Origin: Neoarius graeffei
Taxonomy: Eukaryota; Chordata; Actinopteri; Siluriformes; Ariidae
Reading direction: 5' to 3'
DNA length: 64,000 nucleotides
Assembly (NCBI RefSeq): GCF_027579695.1
Contig: NC_083587.1
Location: 44,383,732-44,447,731 of the forward strand
Below the pieces are notes generated by a model, which saw only the letters and a program-made list of their open reading frames with translations, was not told the DNA's origin and did not search any database. Of this stretch, positions 44,196-56,900 are shown one piece after another. The position numbers and the translations under genes were made by a program. Each line of letters starts with the position of its first letter. Within the stretch, counting starts at the first letter, position 1.

Positions 44196-44578
44196 AGGGT
44201 GGCACAGTGGTGTAGTGGTTAGCACTGTTGCCTCACAGCAAGAAGGTCCTGGGTTTGAGCCTCGTGGCCGGTGATGGTCTTTCTGTGTGGAGTTTGCATG
44301 TTCTCCCCGTGTCCGCGTGGGTTTCCTCCGGGTGCTCCGGTTTCCCCCACAGTCCAAAGACATGCAGGTTAGGTTAACTGGTGACTCTAAATTGACCGTA
44401 GGTGTGAATGTGAGTGTGAATGGTTGTCTGTGTCTATGTGTCAGCCCTGTGATGACCTGGCGACTTGTCCAGGGTGTACCCCGCCTTTCGCCCGTAGTCA
44501 GCTGGGATAGGCTCCAGCTTGCCTGCGACCCTGTAGAACAGGATAAAGCGGCTAGAGATAATGAGATGAGATGAGATG
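44196..44578 (+). mobile_element. Full-length tRNA-headed SINE
   Basis: Head GGTGGCACAGTGG, B box GGTTTGAGCCTC, (ATGAG)n tail, 348 bp upstream of the hus1 ATG. No clear duplication. Confidence 0.93.
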
Positions 44579-44925
44579 AGTTTATTAATTCAGTATATTA
44601 ATCCCTAGGCAAAGTGATTGTATTTATGGTCAAAACAAGAAAGATTATGTGGTAAAATGAATTTTTATCAATCAGTTTTATCAGGTAACTTTTGTTACCG
44701 TCACCTTTCAGAAGAAAGCTAGACCATGGTAGGACTCATATAGTCGCGGAACCTTTAAAAAGCACTTCTGTTTCTACACGGATCGTTAATTCGGGTGCAT
44801 CAGTGGCGTGATATGCTCGACGAGTTATTATTGCACTATTACATAGTGATAATTGACATTAATGAGTTAATTTCGTTTAGAAGTAATAAAAAGTAGTCGC
44901 CCATTGTTAAAGTGCTGAATTGACA
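44579..44925 (+). promoter_or_regulatory. Probable hus1 promoter and 5' UTR region
   Basis: This is the only unique sequence between the SINE tail and the hus1 ATG, so core promoter and 5' UTR must lie here or within the SINE. I find no TATA box or CpG-rich block I would rely on. Confidence 0.4.
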
Positions 44926-44977
44926 ATGAAGTTCCGAGCGAAGATAAATGATGTTGGATGCCTAAATCATTTCACAC
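44926..44977 (+). CDS. hus1: hus1 exon 1
   Basis: [17 protein letters not shown] plus the first base of Arg18. The donor is GTAGGT at 44978; a second GT (GTAAAT) 4 nt downstream would shift the frame if joined to the main exon 2 acceptor. Confidence 0.93.
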
Positions 44978-47900
44978 GTAGGTAAATAGTCAAAAGTAGT
45001 TAAATTATCCTGCAAGCTAACATGCGGTTCTCAGACTGTAGTAATATAATTAACTGTTTTAATAAGCTAATGTATTTGTGATGTGGTAAAAGTGTAACAG
45101 CTGTGCATTACTCCAGCTGTGCTGACTGTGTACATCCTTCCCCGTATTAACATAACGCTATGTTTGAATAAGATAGTGTTAGTGATGTGCCGATATCCTG
45201 CCTGTGGTAATCCTTAGTGCTTTAACAGGTAACATGTTAGTTTTATTATATTCTTATGTATTAATGAGGGTTTTTGCACCTGGTTTCAGACTCTTATTTT
45301 TACAGCCATCTGTTACGGTTTAATTAAGAATAGTTTGGGCTGGAACAGTAAATGGGATGGGAGCTAATTTGCATAGTGATTTGCCTGACTCGTCATAATT
45401 ATTTGCATATTAAAACATGCTAGAGAGGCGGCTACAATTATCGACACCTTAATGAGCTTTTGGCCGTTGCAAAAGTAGAAAAGACTTTCAGTACGTGACT
45501 TGTGCATGAATAATTACTCAAACTTCCACTGGAAAAAAAATGAGTTAATTCCCAATTACTTAGCGTATCAGATCACATGACACCTTTCAACACAGTTATC
45601 GACACCTTTGTCCACAGTTATCGACACCTTTGTCCACAGTTATCGACACCTTTGTCCACAGTTATCGACACCGTTCCACAATTATGGACACCTTTGTCCA
45701 CAGTTATCAACACTGTTCCACAGTTATCGACACCTTTCTCCACAGTTATCGACACCTTTCTCCACAGTTATCGACACCTTTGTCCACAGTTATCAACACC
45801 GTTCCACAATTATGGACACCTTTGTCCACAGTTATCGACACTGTTCCACAATTATCGACACCTTTGTCCACAGTTATCAACACCGTTCCACAATTATGGA
45901 CACCTTTGTTCACAGTTATCGACACTGTTCCACAATTATCGACACCTTTGTCCACAGTTATCAACACCGTTCCACAGTTATCGACACCTTTGTCCACAGT
46001 TATCGACACCTTTGTCCACAGTTATCAACACCATTCCACAATTATCGACACCTTTGTCCACAGTTATCAACACCGTTCCACAATTATGGACACCTTTGTC
46101 CACAGTTATTGACACCTTTGTCCACAGTTATCGACACTGTTCCACAATTATTGACACCTTTGTCCACAGTTATCAACACCGTTCCACAATTATGGACACC
46201 TTTGTCCACAGTTATCGACACTCTTCCACAGTTATTGACACCTTTGTCCACAGTTATCAACACTGTTCCACAATTATGGACACCTTTGTCCACAGTTATT
46301 GACACCTTTGTCCACAGTTATCAACACCATTCCACAATTATGGACACCTTTGTTCACAGTTATCGACACCTTTGTCCACAATTATCGACACCATTGTCCA
46401 TAGTTATCGACACCTTTGTCCACAGTTATCAACACCGTTCCACAGTTATCGACACTGTTCCACAATTATTGACACCTTTATCCACAGTTATCAACACCAT
46501 TCCACAATTATGGACACCTTTGTCCACAGTTATCAACACCGTTCCACAATTATGGACACCTTTGTCCACAGTTATCAACACCGTTCCACAATTATGGACA
46601 CCTTTGTCCACAGTTATTGACACTGTTCCACAATTATTGACACCTTTGTCCACAGTTATCGACACCGTTCCACAATTATGGACACCTTTGTCCACAGTTA
46701 TTGACACCTTTGTCCACAGTTATCAACACCGTTCCACAATTACGGACACCTTTGTTCACAGTTATCGACACTGTTCCACAATTATGGACACCTTTGTCCA
46801 CAGTTATTGACACCTTTGTCCACAGTTATCAACACCATTCCACAATTATGGACACCTTTGTTCACAGTTATCGACACTGTTCCACAATTATGGACACCTT
46901 TGTCCACAGTTATTGACACTGTTCCACAATTATTGACACCTTTGTCCACAGTTATCGACACTGTTCCACAATTATGGACACCTTTGTCCACAGTTATCAA
47001 CACCGTTCCACAATTATGGACACCTTTGTCCACAGTTATCGACACTGTTCCACAATTATGGACACCTTTGTCCACAGTTATCAACACCGTTCCACAATTA
47101 TGGACACCTTTGTCCACAGTTATCAACACCGTTCCACAATTATGGACACCTTTGTTCACAGTTATCGACACTGTTCCACAATTATCGACACCTTTGTCCA
47201 CAGTTATCAACACCGTTCCACAATTATGGACACCTTTGTCCACAGTTATCGACACCTTTGTCCCAGTTATCGACACTGTTCCACAATTATTGACACCTTT
47301 GTCCACAGTTATCAACACCGTTCCACAATTATGGACACCTTTGTCCACAGTTATCGACACCTTTGGCCACAGTACAAATAGAGTAGTCAAGCACACATAC
47401 TTCTAGGGTTTATGTAGCTTTTTGTTCCTCAACAAGGTCTGTAAATGTTTATCAGTATCATTGTGTCTGCAGGTGTGGTGAATACCATTACAAAACTCAC
47501 AAAGGCTTGTGTTGTACGACTTAATGTCGACAACATTTTTTTCGTCCTTTCTGGAAAAGTTGCCAATGGAGGAGTCAGTATGTGGTGTGAGTTACTGCAG
47601 GTAAATCCCTATTCATTTTTTTCATTGTGCTTTTATGTCAGAAACAGACCAGTGACAAGTTGAAGTAAAATCCAACATCAAGTAGGCCACCATGAGCCAC
47701 CAGAACAGCTTTAATGTGCCCTGGCATTGATTCTGTACATCTCTGGAACTGTAGTGGAGGGATGAACTGTTTCTTGCATATTACCTCCTTTGGCATTTTG
47801 ATGATGGTGTAGGTAAATGCTGTCTAACATATCAGTCCAAAAATCTCTAGATGATTGTGAAGGGCATAGCATTTGATTTCTATCATTTGTGTGGTGCAGT

Positions 47901-50900
47901 GGTTAGTACTGTCGCCTCATAGCAAGAAGGTCCTGCGTTTGAACCTCATGGCTGACGAGGGCCTTTCTATGTGGAGTTTGCATGTTCTCCCCGTGTCTGT
48001 ATGGGCTTCCTTCCACTTCTAAAAAGACATGCAGATAAGGTAAAAATTGTTGAACTTGTTGTACGTCGCTCTGGGTAAGAGCATCTGTTAAATGCCTGTG
48101 ATGGAATATAATTTTCATCATCATTAAACTTTGTATAGATTTTGCCATGAACCTTCCCTCTAGGACAGAGGTACGTAAAGAATTTGCTTGGTGGAGGAAC
48201 ATAAAAAAAATTTTAAATGACTACATAAATCCGGGCGGCACGGTGGTGTAGTGGTTAGCGCTGTCGGCTCACAGCAAGAAGGTCCTGGGTTCGAGCCCCG
48301 TGGCCGGCGAAGGCCTTTCTGTGTGGAGTTTGCATGTTCTCCCCGTGTCCGCGTGGGTTTCCTCCGAGTGCTCCGGTTTCCCCCACAGTCCAAAGACATG
48401 CAGGTTAGGTTAACTGGTGACTCTAAATTGACCGTAGGTGTGAATGTGAGTGTGAATGGTTGTCTGTGTCTATGTGTCAGCCCTGTGATGACCTGGCGAC
48501 TTGTCCAGGGTGTACCCCGACTTTCGCCCGTAGTCAGCTGGGATAGGCTCCAGCTTGCCTGCAACCCTGTAGAACAGGATAAAGCGGCTACAGATAATGA
48601 GAATGAGATGAGACTACATAAATCCTACTAACTGTCACGTGTTTTGCGCAGGCGCTCCGCATTTTATCACCTGACGATGTTGGAATGTAAAAATACACCA
48701 AAAGTGCTGTCATCTTTTTTTTTCCCCTAAAAATAGCAGATGAGCCAACTGACACATGAATCTCAAATGATTAACAGTCGCACAGTTCTGATAGTAACGG
48801 ACACTCTTTGGAAGCCCTGGCCCTTCCCCACTGAAAAAAAATGTAACTTCATTAATATGAAATAAAATCTATCAATGTGTTCCATTTAGCTATGAATAAA
48901 TAACTGATTGTTAACTACGTGCTTAATTATATTTATTAGTGATGCACTGAAATTTCGGCCAAAAACGGTAGAAAATTGTACATAAAGTTTTCTTGGGGGT
49001 GTTAGGTGGGCACTCGTTTTCAAAAAAAAAAAAAGAACTAGGAAGGTGCATGGTACCCAAGCCACGCAATCAAAATGCCTCCAACTGCAGAACAGAGCCA
49101 CCGGTTTTTCCTTTAATTTGTCTCTTGTCTCTATGTATTAGATATCACGTTTTCATTTTTATTTGATTGGTTGGCTTACAAGCACATTCTGCATGCTTCA
49201 GTGATGAGTCCTGACTAATCTTCCATTTTATTCTCTCAAAGGCTAATTTTTTTGACGAGTATCAACTGGAAGGTGTGTCAGAAGACGCTAATGAAATATG
49301 TTTAGAAGTAAATCCAGAGAACCTATCCAGAGCTTTAAAAACTGCACAGAATGCCAAGTCTGTCAAAATAAAACTGACAAAGAAGCACTACCCATGCCTC
49401 ACTCTTGCTGCAGAACTGGTAAGAGTCTTTAAAAATATATATTAACATTGTTTTATGATATTTTGTCTTGGAAGCAGTGTTAGAGTGTTAAAATATTCAA
49501 TTTGTGTGAATGGTTATAGTGAAGTCAAGTATTGTAAGTTCAGTTTTATTTGTATTTAACAGTGGACAATGTCACAAAGCAGCTTTATAGAAATATATAA
49601 GTTCCGGATTTAATTTTTACATGTATGAATTTACATTGAACGTAATTGAAATTAAATTAACCTTGAAATAAAGCAACAGCTCAAGATTCATAAAAGTCAC
49701 GTTTTATTCTTAAACACGATTAAAACGTGCAGTCCTTGTTAAATAGCATCAGTTTATTTTTGTTAAATGAAGACAAAAATGTGGATTGCATCACTTATTT
49801 TCTCTGGTTCTATTATTTACTCGAGCATAGTTGCCAAATCTGTGCATAGTTTATTGGAAATTCATATTAACACTGGTGATCTCAAACAAAATTATATTTA
49901 ACTTGTTATTGACTCCGTTTTATTACTTTTCTCTCTCTTCCAAGCCTTCCCTCTCATCCATTAGCCGCATTGTCACCCATGACATCCCTGTGGACGTCAT
50001 TCCCAGAAGGCTTTGGCATGACTTTAAAGAGCCCAGCATGCCAGACTTTGATGTAAGTGAAACAGCATCTCCTCTGGTCACTGAATAAAAGGGTATTTAC
50101 AACCCTGATTCCAAAAAAGTTGGGACAAAGTACAAATTGTAAATAAAAACGGAATGCAATGATGTGGAAGTTTCAAAATTCCATATTTTATTCAGAATAG
50201 AACATAGATGACATATCAAATGTTTAAACTGAGAAAATGTATCATTTAAAGAGAAAAATTAGGTGATTTTAAATTTCATGACAACAACACATCTCAAAAA
50301 AGTTGGGACAAGGCCATGTTTACCACTGTGAGACATCCCCTTTTCTCTTTACAACAGTCTGTAAACATCTGGGGACTGAGGAGACAAGTTGCTCAAGTTT
50401 AGGGATAGGAATGTTAACCCATTCTTGTCTAATGTAGGATTCTAGTTGCTCAACTGTCTTAGGTCTTTTTTGTCGTATCTTCCGTTTTATGATGCGCCAA
50501 ATGTTTTCTATGGGTGAAAGATCCGGACTGCAGGCTGGCCAGTTCAGTACCCGGACCCTTCTTCTACGCAGCCATGATGCTGTAATTGATGCAGTATGTG
50601 GTTTGGCATTGTCATGTTGGAAAATGCAAGGTCTTCCCTGAAAGAGACGTCGTCTGGATGGGAGCATATGTTGATCTAGAACCTGGATATACCTTTCAGC
50701 ATTGATGGTGTCTTTCCAGATGTGTAAGCTGCCCATGCCACACGCACTAATGCAACCCCATACCATCAGAGATGCAGGCTTCTGAACTGAGCGCTGATAA
50801 CAACTTGGGTCATCCTTCTCCTCTTTAGTCCGAATGACACGGCATTCCTGATTTCCATAAAGAACTTCAAATTTTGATTCGTCTGACCACAGAACAGTTT

Positions 50901-53900
50901 TCCACTTTGCCACAGTCCATTTTAAACGAGCCTTGGCCCAGAGAAGACGTCTGCGCTTCTGGATCATGTTTAGATACGGCTTCTTTGAACTATAGAGTTT
51001 TAGCTGGCAACGGCAGATGGCACGGTGAATTGTGTTCACAGATAATGTTCTCTGGAAATATTCCTGAGCCCATTTTGTGATTTCCAATACAGAAGCATGC
51101 CTGTATGTGATGCAGTGCCGTCTAAGGGCCCGAAGATCACGGGCACCCAGTATGGTTTTCCGGCCTTGACCCTTACGCACAGAGATTCTTCCAGATTCTC
51201 TGAATCTTTTGATGATGATATGCACTGTAGATGATGATATGTTCAAACTCTTTTCAATTTTACACTGTCAAACTCCTTTCTGATATTGTTCCACTATTTG
51301 TCAGCGCAGAATTAGGGGGATTGCTGATCCTCTTCCCATCTTTACTTCTGAGAGCCGCTGCCACTCCAAGATGCTCTTTTTATACCCAGTCATGTTAATG
51401 ACCTATTGCCAATTGACCTAATGAGTTGCAATTTGGTCCTCCAGCTGTTCCTTTTTTGTACCTTTAACTTTTCCAGTCTCTTATTGCCCCTGTCCCAACT
51501 TTTTTGACATGTGTTGCTGTCATGAAATTTGGAATGAGCCAGTATTTGGCATGAAATTTCAAAATGTCTCACTTTCAACATTTGATATGTTGTCTATGTT
51601 CTATTATGAATACAATATCAGTTTTTGAGATTTGTAAATTATTGCATTCCGTTTTTCTTTACAATTTGTACTTTGTCCCAACTTTTTTGGAATCAGGGTT
51701 GTAAAGCTATGGTTCACTACACTACACACTACAGCTCGCGGTGCTTTGCGATGGGTTATTGATGAAAATGAGGTGTTTTGGTGACGACGCATGGCGATCT
51801 GCAGGCCATATACACTCAATCTCGTCGTACATGGCTTACAGCCGACTCAGCACTACGCGGCTCTTCGGCTATCAGCTCATGTACGACTTGATTTCATAGA
51901 AAAACTGTTAAATATTTCCCTGACTGAACTTTTCCATATTTTTTGTTAGAACATGGAAATGAAGTGATCTTAATTGAGACTATATGTAAACATTTGGTAT
52001 GAGAAGTTCAGTGAAGTCCACCTGTATGTAATTAAAGTGTCACGTGATCTCTGTATAATGCCCAATCTATCTCAATATATAATTTTTTTTAGAACACATG
52101 CCTAAACAAACAGTATCATAAAGAACAAGGAGCTATCCAAACACATCCAGGACAAAGATTTGGAAAAATATCAGTCAGGGTTTAGATATTAAAAAAAAAA
52201 ATCTCAAACTTTGAACATCCCACAGAGTACCCTTAAATCCATTTGTAGAACCAGAGCAGGTGAGTGGAGCACAGAAGCATGGCAGGCCAGAACTGAGTTC
52301 TCAGAAACTCTTTTATTTTTAAAGTTATATGTGGCTTTTCAGCTCATTCACACTCTCACACACGCACACACATGCATTCGGGTCAGGAGAGAGCTCCCTT
52401 TCTCTGTTCTCTCTCTCTCTCCTTTTATAGGGCGCGGTCACTGGGGAAGACACACAAACACAGGTTAACTCACATCAGGTGCAGTGATTCTGCCACTTAC
52501 CTTCCCTGACTCTGCCCTCCATTCACAGACTGACGCTTGACCACGCCCCCGCTGCCACATATTCCCCACCGCCCGACTCAGGTCGGGGAGCCGTCCGGCC
52601 TGCAGCTGACTCCCCCCCCCCCTTGACGGGAGAGGAAATCCGCCACGACCATCTGCGCCCCTGGCCTGTGGACCACCTTGAACTTAAACGGCTGGAGTGC
52701 CAGATACCAACGGGTGATCCGCGTGTTGGTATCCTTCATGCGGTGGAGCCACTGGAGGGGGGCGTGGTCCGAACAGAGGGTGAAAGGGCGTCCCAGTAGA
52801 TAGTAGTGGAGGGCGAGGACCGCCCACTTGATGGCGAGGCACTCCTTTTCTATGGTGCTGTACCGGCCCTCACGCACCAACAGCTTCCGGCTGATGTACA
52901 GCACTGGACGATCCTCCCCCTCCACCTCCTGGGACAGAACAGCTCCCAGCCCTCTGTCCGACGTGTCCGTCTGCAAAACAAAGGGGAGAGAAAAGTCAGG
53001 GGAGTGTAACAGTGGCCCCCGACACAGTGCAGCCTTTACCTCAGAGAAAGCCCGCTGGCATTGCTCCGTCCACTGGACCGGATCTGGTGCCCCCTTTTTA
53101 GTGAGATCAGTCAGCGGGCTGGTGACGTCTGAATAATTAGGTATAAACCTACGATAGTAGCCAGCCAGCCCCAGGAACTGTCTCACCCCCTTTTTGGTCT
53201 TGGGCTCGGGCAGGTCACAATCACTGCTGTCTTATTAATTTGGGGACACACCTGCCCATTGCCCAAGTGGGAGCCCAGATACCGTACTTCCACCCGCCCA
53301 ATCGCACACTTCTTCGGGTTGGCTGTGAGACCCGCTTGCTTCAGCGACCTAAGGACGGCCCTTAGATGCTTTAGGTGTCGCGGTCAGTCATTACTGTAAA
53401 TAATAATGTCGTCCAAGTATGCGGCCACATAGGTGGCGTGGGGGCAGAAAACCCTATCCATAAGCCGCTGGAACATAGCGGGCGCTCCAAACAGCCCAAA
53501 AGGAAGTATGACGAACCGGTGTAAGCCAAACGGTGTGGAAAAGGCTATTTTCTCTCACGATAACGGAGTCAAGGGTATCTGCCAATATCCCTTTGTCAAA
53601 TCCAGTGTCGAATAAAAACGAGCCGTGCCTAGTCGATCAAGCAACTCGTCAATACGAGGCATTGGGTACGCATCGAGTTTAGACAACGCGTTGACTTTTC
53701 TATAGTCCACACAGAACTGGACCGACCCGTCAGCCTTGGGAACCAAGACCACCGGGCTGCTCCAGTCACTGTGGGACTCCTCGACGATGCCCATCCCGAA
53801 CCACTTTTTTTTTTTGTGTTCGGGCAGTCTGTAAGGGTGGCTGCGCACTACCACCCCCAGGGGCATCTCAATGTGGTGTTCTATGAGGTAGGTGCGGCCG

Positions 53901-56900
53901 GGCAGGGGCGAGAATACGTCAGAACATTCTGTCTAACTGGGCGACCTCTGTGAGTTGGGTCAGAGAGAGGTGGTCTCCACAGGGGACCAGAGCGGTGGGC
54001 GATGTCAATTTTACTTTTTGAACCTTCGGCCCCAGCTCTGCCTTCTCTGGAACCACCGACACCAACGCCACGGGGACCTCCTCGTTCCAAAGTTTTAACA
54101 GATTGAGGTGGTAAATCTGTAACGCCCCACCCCTGTCCGTTCGCCGCACCTCATAGTTGACGTCCCCGACTCGCCGTGTGACCTCAAAGGGTCCTTGCCA
54201 CCTGGCAATCAATTTGGAGCTCGACGTGGGCAACAACACAAGTACTTTATCTCCCAGTGTTAATTCCCTAAGGCGCGTGCCCCTGTCGTACAGACGGACT
54301 TGACGTTCTTGGGCCTGCCGCAAATTCTCCTGGGTTAGGTGCATGAGGGTGTGGATTTTGGCGCGCAGGTCGATAACGTACTGAATTTCATTTTTGCTTG
54401 TTGAAGGTCCCTCCTCCCAATTTTCACGCAGCACATCTAAAATGCCACGCGACTTATGCCTGTATAATAATTCGAATGGGGAGAACCCCGTGGAGGCTTG
54501 TGGGACCTCTCGCACTGCGAATAACAGGGGCTCGAGCCATTTATCCCAGCTGCGTGCGTCCTCACTTACAAATTTTCGAATTATGTTCTTGAGGATGTGG
54601 TTGAACCATTCGACTAAGCCATCCGTTTGCGGGTGATCAACGCTGGTGTGGATAGGCTTAATTCCCAGTAACCCATACAGTTCGCGCAGTGTGTGTGACA
54701 TAAATGTAGTGCCTTGATCAGTCAGAATCTCTTTGGGGATTCCGACTCGGGAGATGACGCGGAAGAGTGCTTCCGCAATACTGCGTGCTGAGATATTGCG
54801 AAGAGGCACTGCTTCCGGATATCACGTTGCATAATCCACCAGAACTAAAATAAAGCGATATCCTCATGTTGACCGATCTAATGGCCCGACAAGATCCATC
54901 CCAATTCTTTCGAACGGGGTCTTGATTAATGGCAGAGGGCGCAAAGGTGCTTTTGGAATGGCTGCTGGATTTTCTAACTGGCATTCGCGGCACACCGTAC
55001 ACCACCTGCGGACATCGACGCGAATCCCTGGCCAATAGAACCGGGCCATTATTCGGGCTAGTGTCTTATCCTGACCTAAGTGTCTGGCCATGGGATTAAA
55101 GTGAGCCGCCTGGAATATAAATTCCCGGCGGCTCTTTGGGATCAAAAGCTGTGTTACCGGTTCCTTCGTCTGAGTATCCTGCGTCACTCAGTATAACCTA
55201 TCCTTAATAATGGAGAAATAGGGGAAAGGATGGGGTGGCGTTTGGCTGGAGCGTTTGACCATTGATTACTCTCACTTGGTCAAACGCATGCCGCAGAGTC
55301 TCATCTCACAACTGCTCTAACGGGAAATCCGAGAGGGAGGAGGAGCCTGCTGCTCCTCACTCTGACGCGGTGATGACGTAGACGGCTCTGTGACAGCTGC
55401 TCCCGCCAATGCCACACTGGGACCTCCCCCCGCTAAATTATAGCAGGCCCCACTCTTCACTAAATGTGACATTAATTCCTGAAATCCCGGCCAATCAGTC
55501 CGCAAAATTATCAAGTGGGTAAGGCAAGGATTAACCGCCGCCTTTGCTCTAAATTTCTCCCCTCGAAATAGAATGTGGACTGACACTAAAGGGTAGTTGT
55601 GAACATCCCCGTGCACACACAACACCTTCACCAATTGTGCTCTCCCCAATGCCTCGTCTTGCACCAGGCTTTGGTGGATTGAGGTCTGATTACAGCCGGA
55701 GTCCACCAAAGCCTGATACGTATCCCCTTGGATACTCACCGGTATGCGATATGCTCTGGCCCGATCGAGGGCGGTCCCTGGCGCGTTGGGGATCCAGACC
55801 ACCGCGCCCACCTCCATCACTGAGCACTGATGTTGGAGGTGCCCCAGCTCCCCACAGCACCAGCATACTGGCCCAGGCTTTCCCTCTGCATCGGTGTTTC
55901 GGAGCTCACTCACCTGAGGGGGGGAAGACACAGACATGGAAATAGGAAACGGTAGGGCACCGCGGGTGTGGCAGGCTGGCTGGGGTGGAGCTGGCCCCCA
56001 CCTCCGCAGTGAGGGAATGGGGTGAGGATGAGAAACAGAAGGGGGGGAGAGAGAGAGAGAAGAGAGGGGAGAAGAGGAGACATGCTGTCCTGCCGTCGGA
56101 ACAGCCGCCATACGGTCCTCCGCCAGCTCGATGGCCTGATCCAGCGACGCTGGGCGATGGCACTGGACCCACTCCGCTGTTCCTTCCAGAAGTCGGGCGA
56201 TGAATTGTTCCAGTGCCACCAGGTCGACGATTCCCTCAGCATCGCGGTTGTCGGCCCTCAGCCACCGCCAGCAGGCGTCCTGGAGTTGCTGGCCAAACGC
56301 GAACGGCCAGCTGACCTCCTCCAGGCGCAGCGCGGAAGCGCTGCCGTTGCTACTCCGGGGCACGCCCCACGCGTTGGAGGATGGCCCTGCGGAGGTCTGC
56401 ATAGACCAGCCGGCTGTCGGCGGGGAGCTGTAGCGCGGCCAGCTGCGCCTCACCTGTTAGCAGGGGAGGAGGCGTGCCGCGCACTGTTCCACCGGCCAAC
56501 CCCATGCCTCTGCTGCCTACTCAAAAAGAGCGAGGAAGGCTTTGGGGTCATCGTGCAGACCCATCTTCGTTAGGGTGAGGTGGGGAGGGTCCGCAGCGGT
56601 GGTGATGGTGGACCCCACCGACGCGAGCAGGTGCCGGAACGCCTGGCGATCTTCCTGCTGTGCTAGCACCAGGGCTTCGAACCGTTGTTCTTGATCCTTC
56701 CGGAGGGCGACCAGCGCCTGGTGCTGGCTCTGTTGGGCCGAGGCAAAGGCATGGACCAGGTCCTTGATGGGGGAGGACTCCATGGGGCTGTCTCCTTCTG
56801 CGCTCCGTCCCGGGTTTCAGCATCATTGTAGAACCAGAGCAGGTGGGTGGAGCACAGAAGCACGGCAGGCCAGAACTGAGTTCTCAGAAACTCTTTTATT

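Noticed and set aside
45581-47373. Array of TTGTCCACA boxes, like a bacterial oriC full of DnaA boxes
   Set aside because: The 22-bp unit contains the DnaA-box form used by high-GC Gram-positives (and one TTATCCACA near 46478), but the array lies in a spliced vertebrate intron between hus1 exons 1 and 2. The match follows from the repeat unit.
45581-47373. CRISPR array
   Set aside because: There are no unique spacers; units are contiguous and the genome is eukaryotic.
45577-47406. Long repetitive ORFs on both strands, up to 400 codons
   Set aside because: Both repeat units lack stops in all plus frames and in two minus frames, so openness is automatic. No start context, splice logic or domain.
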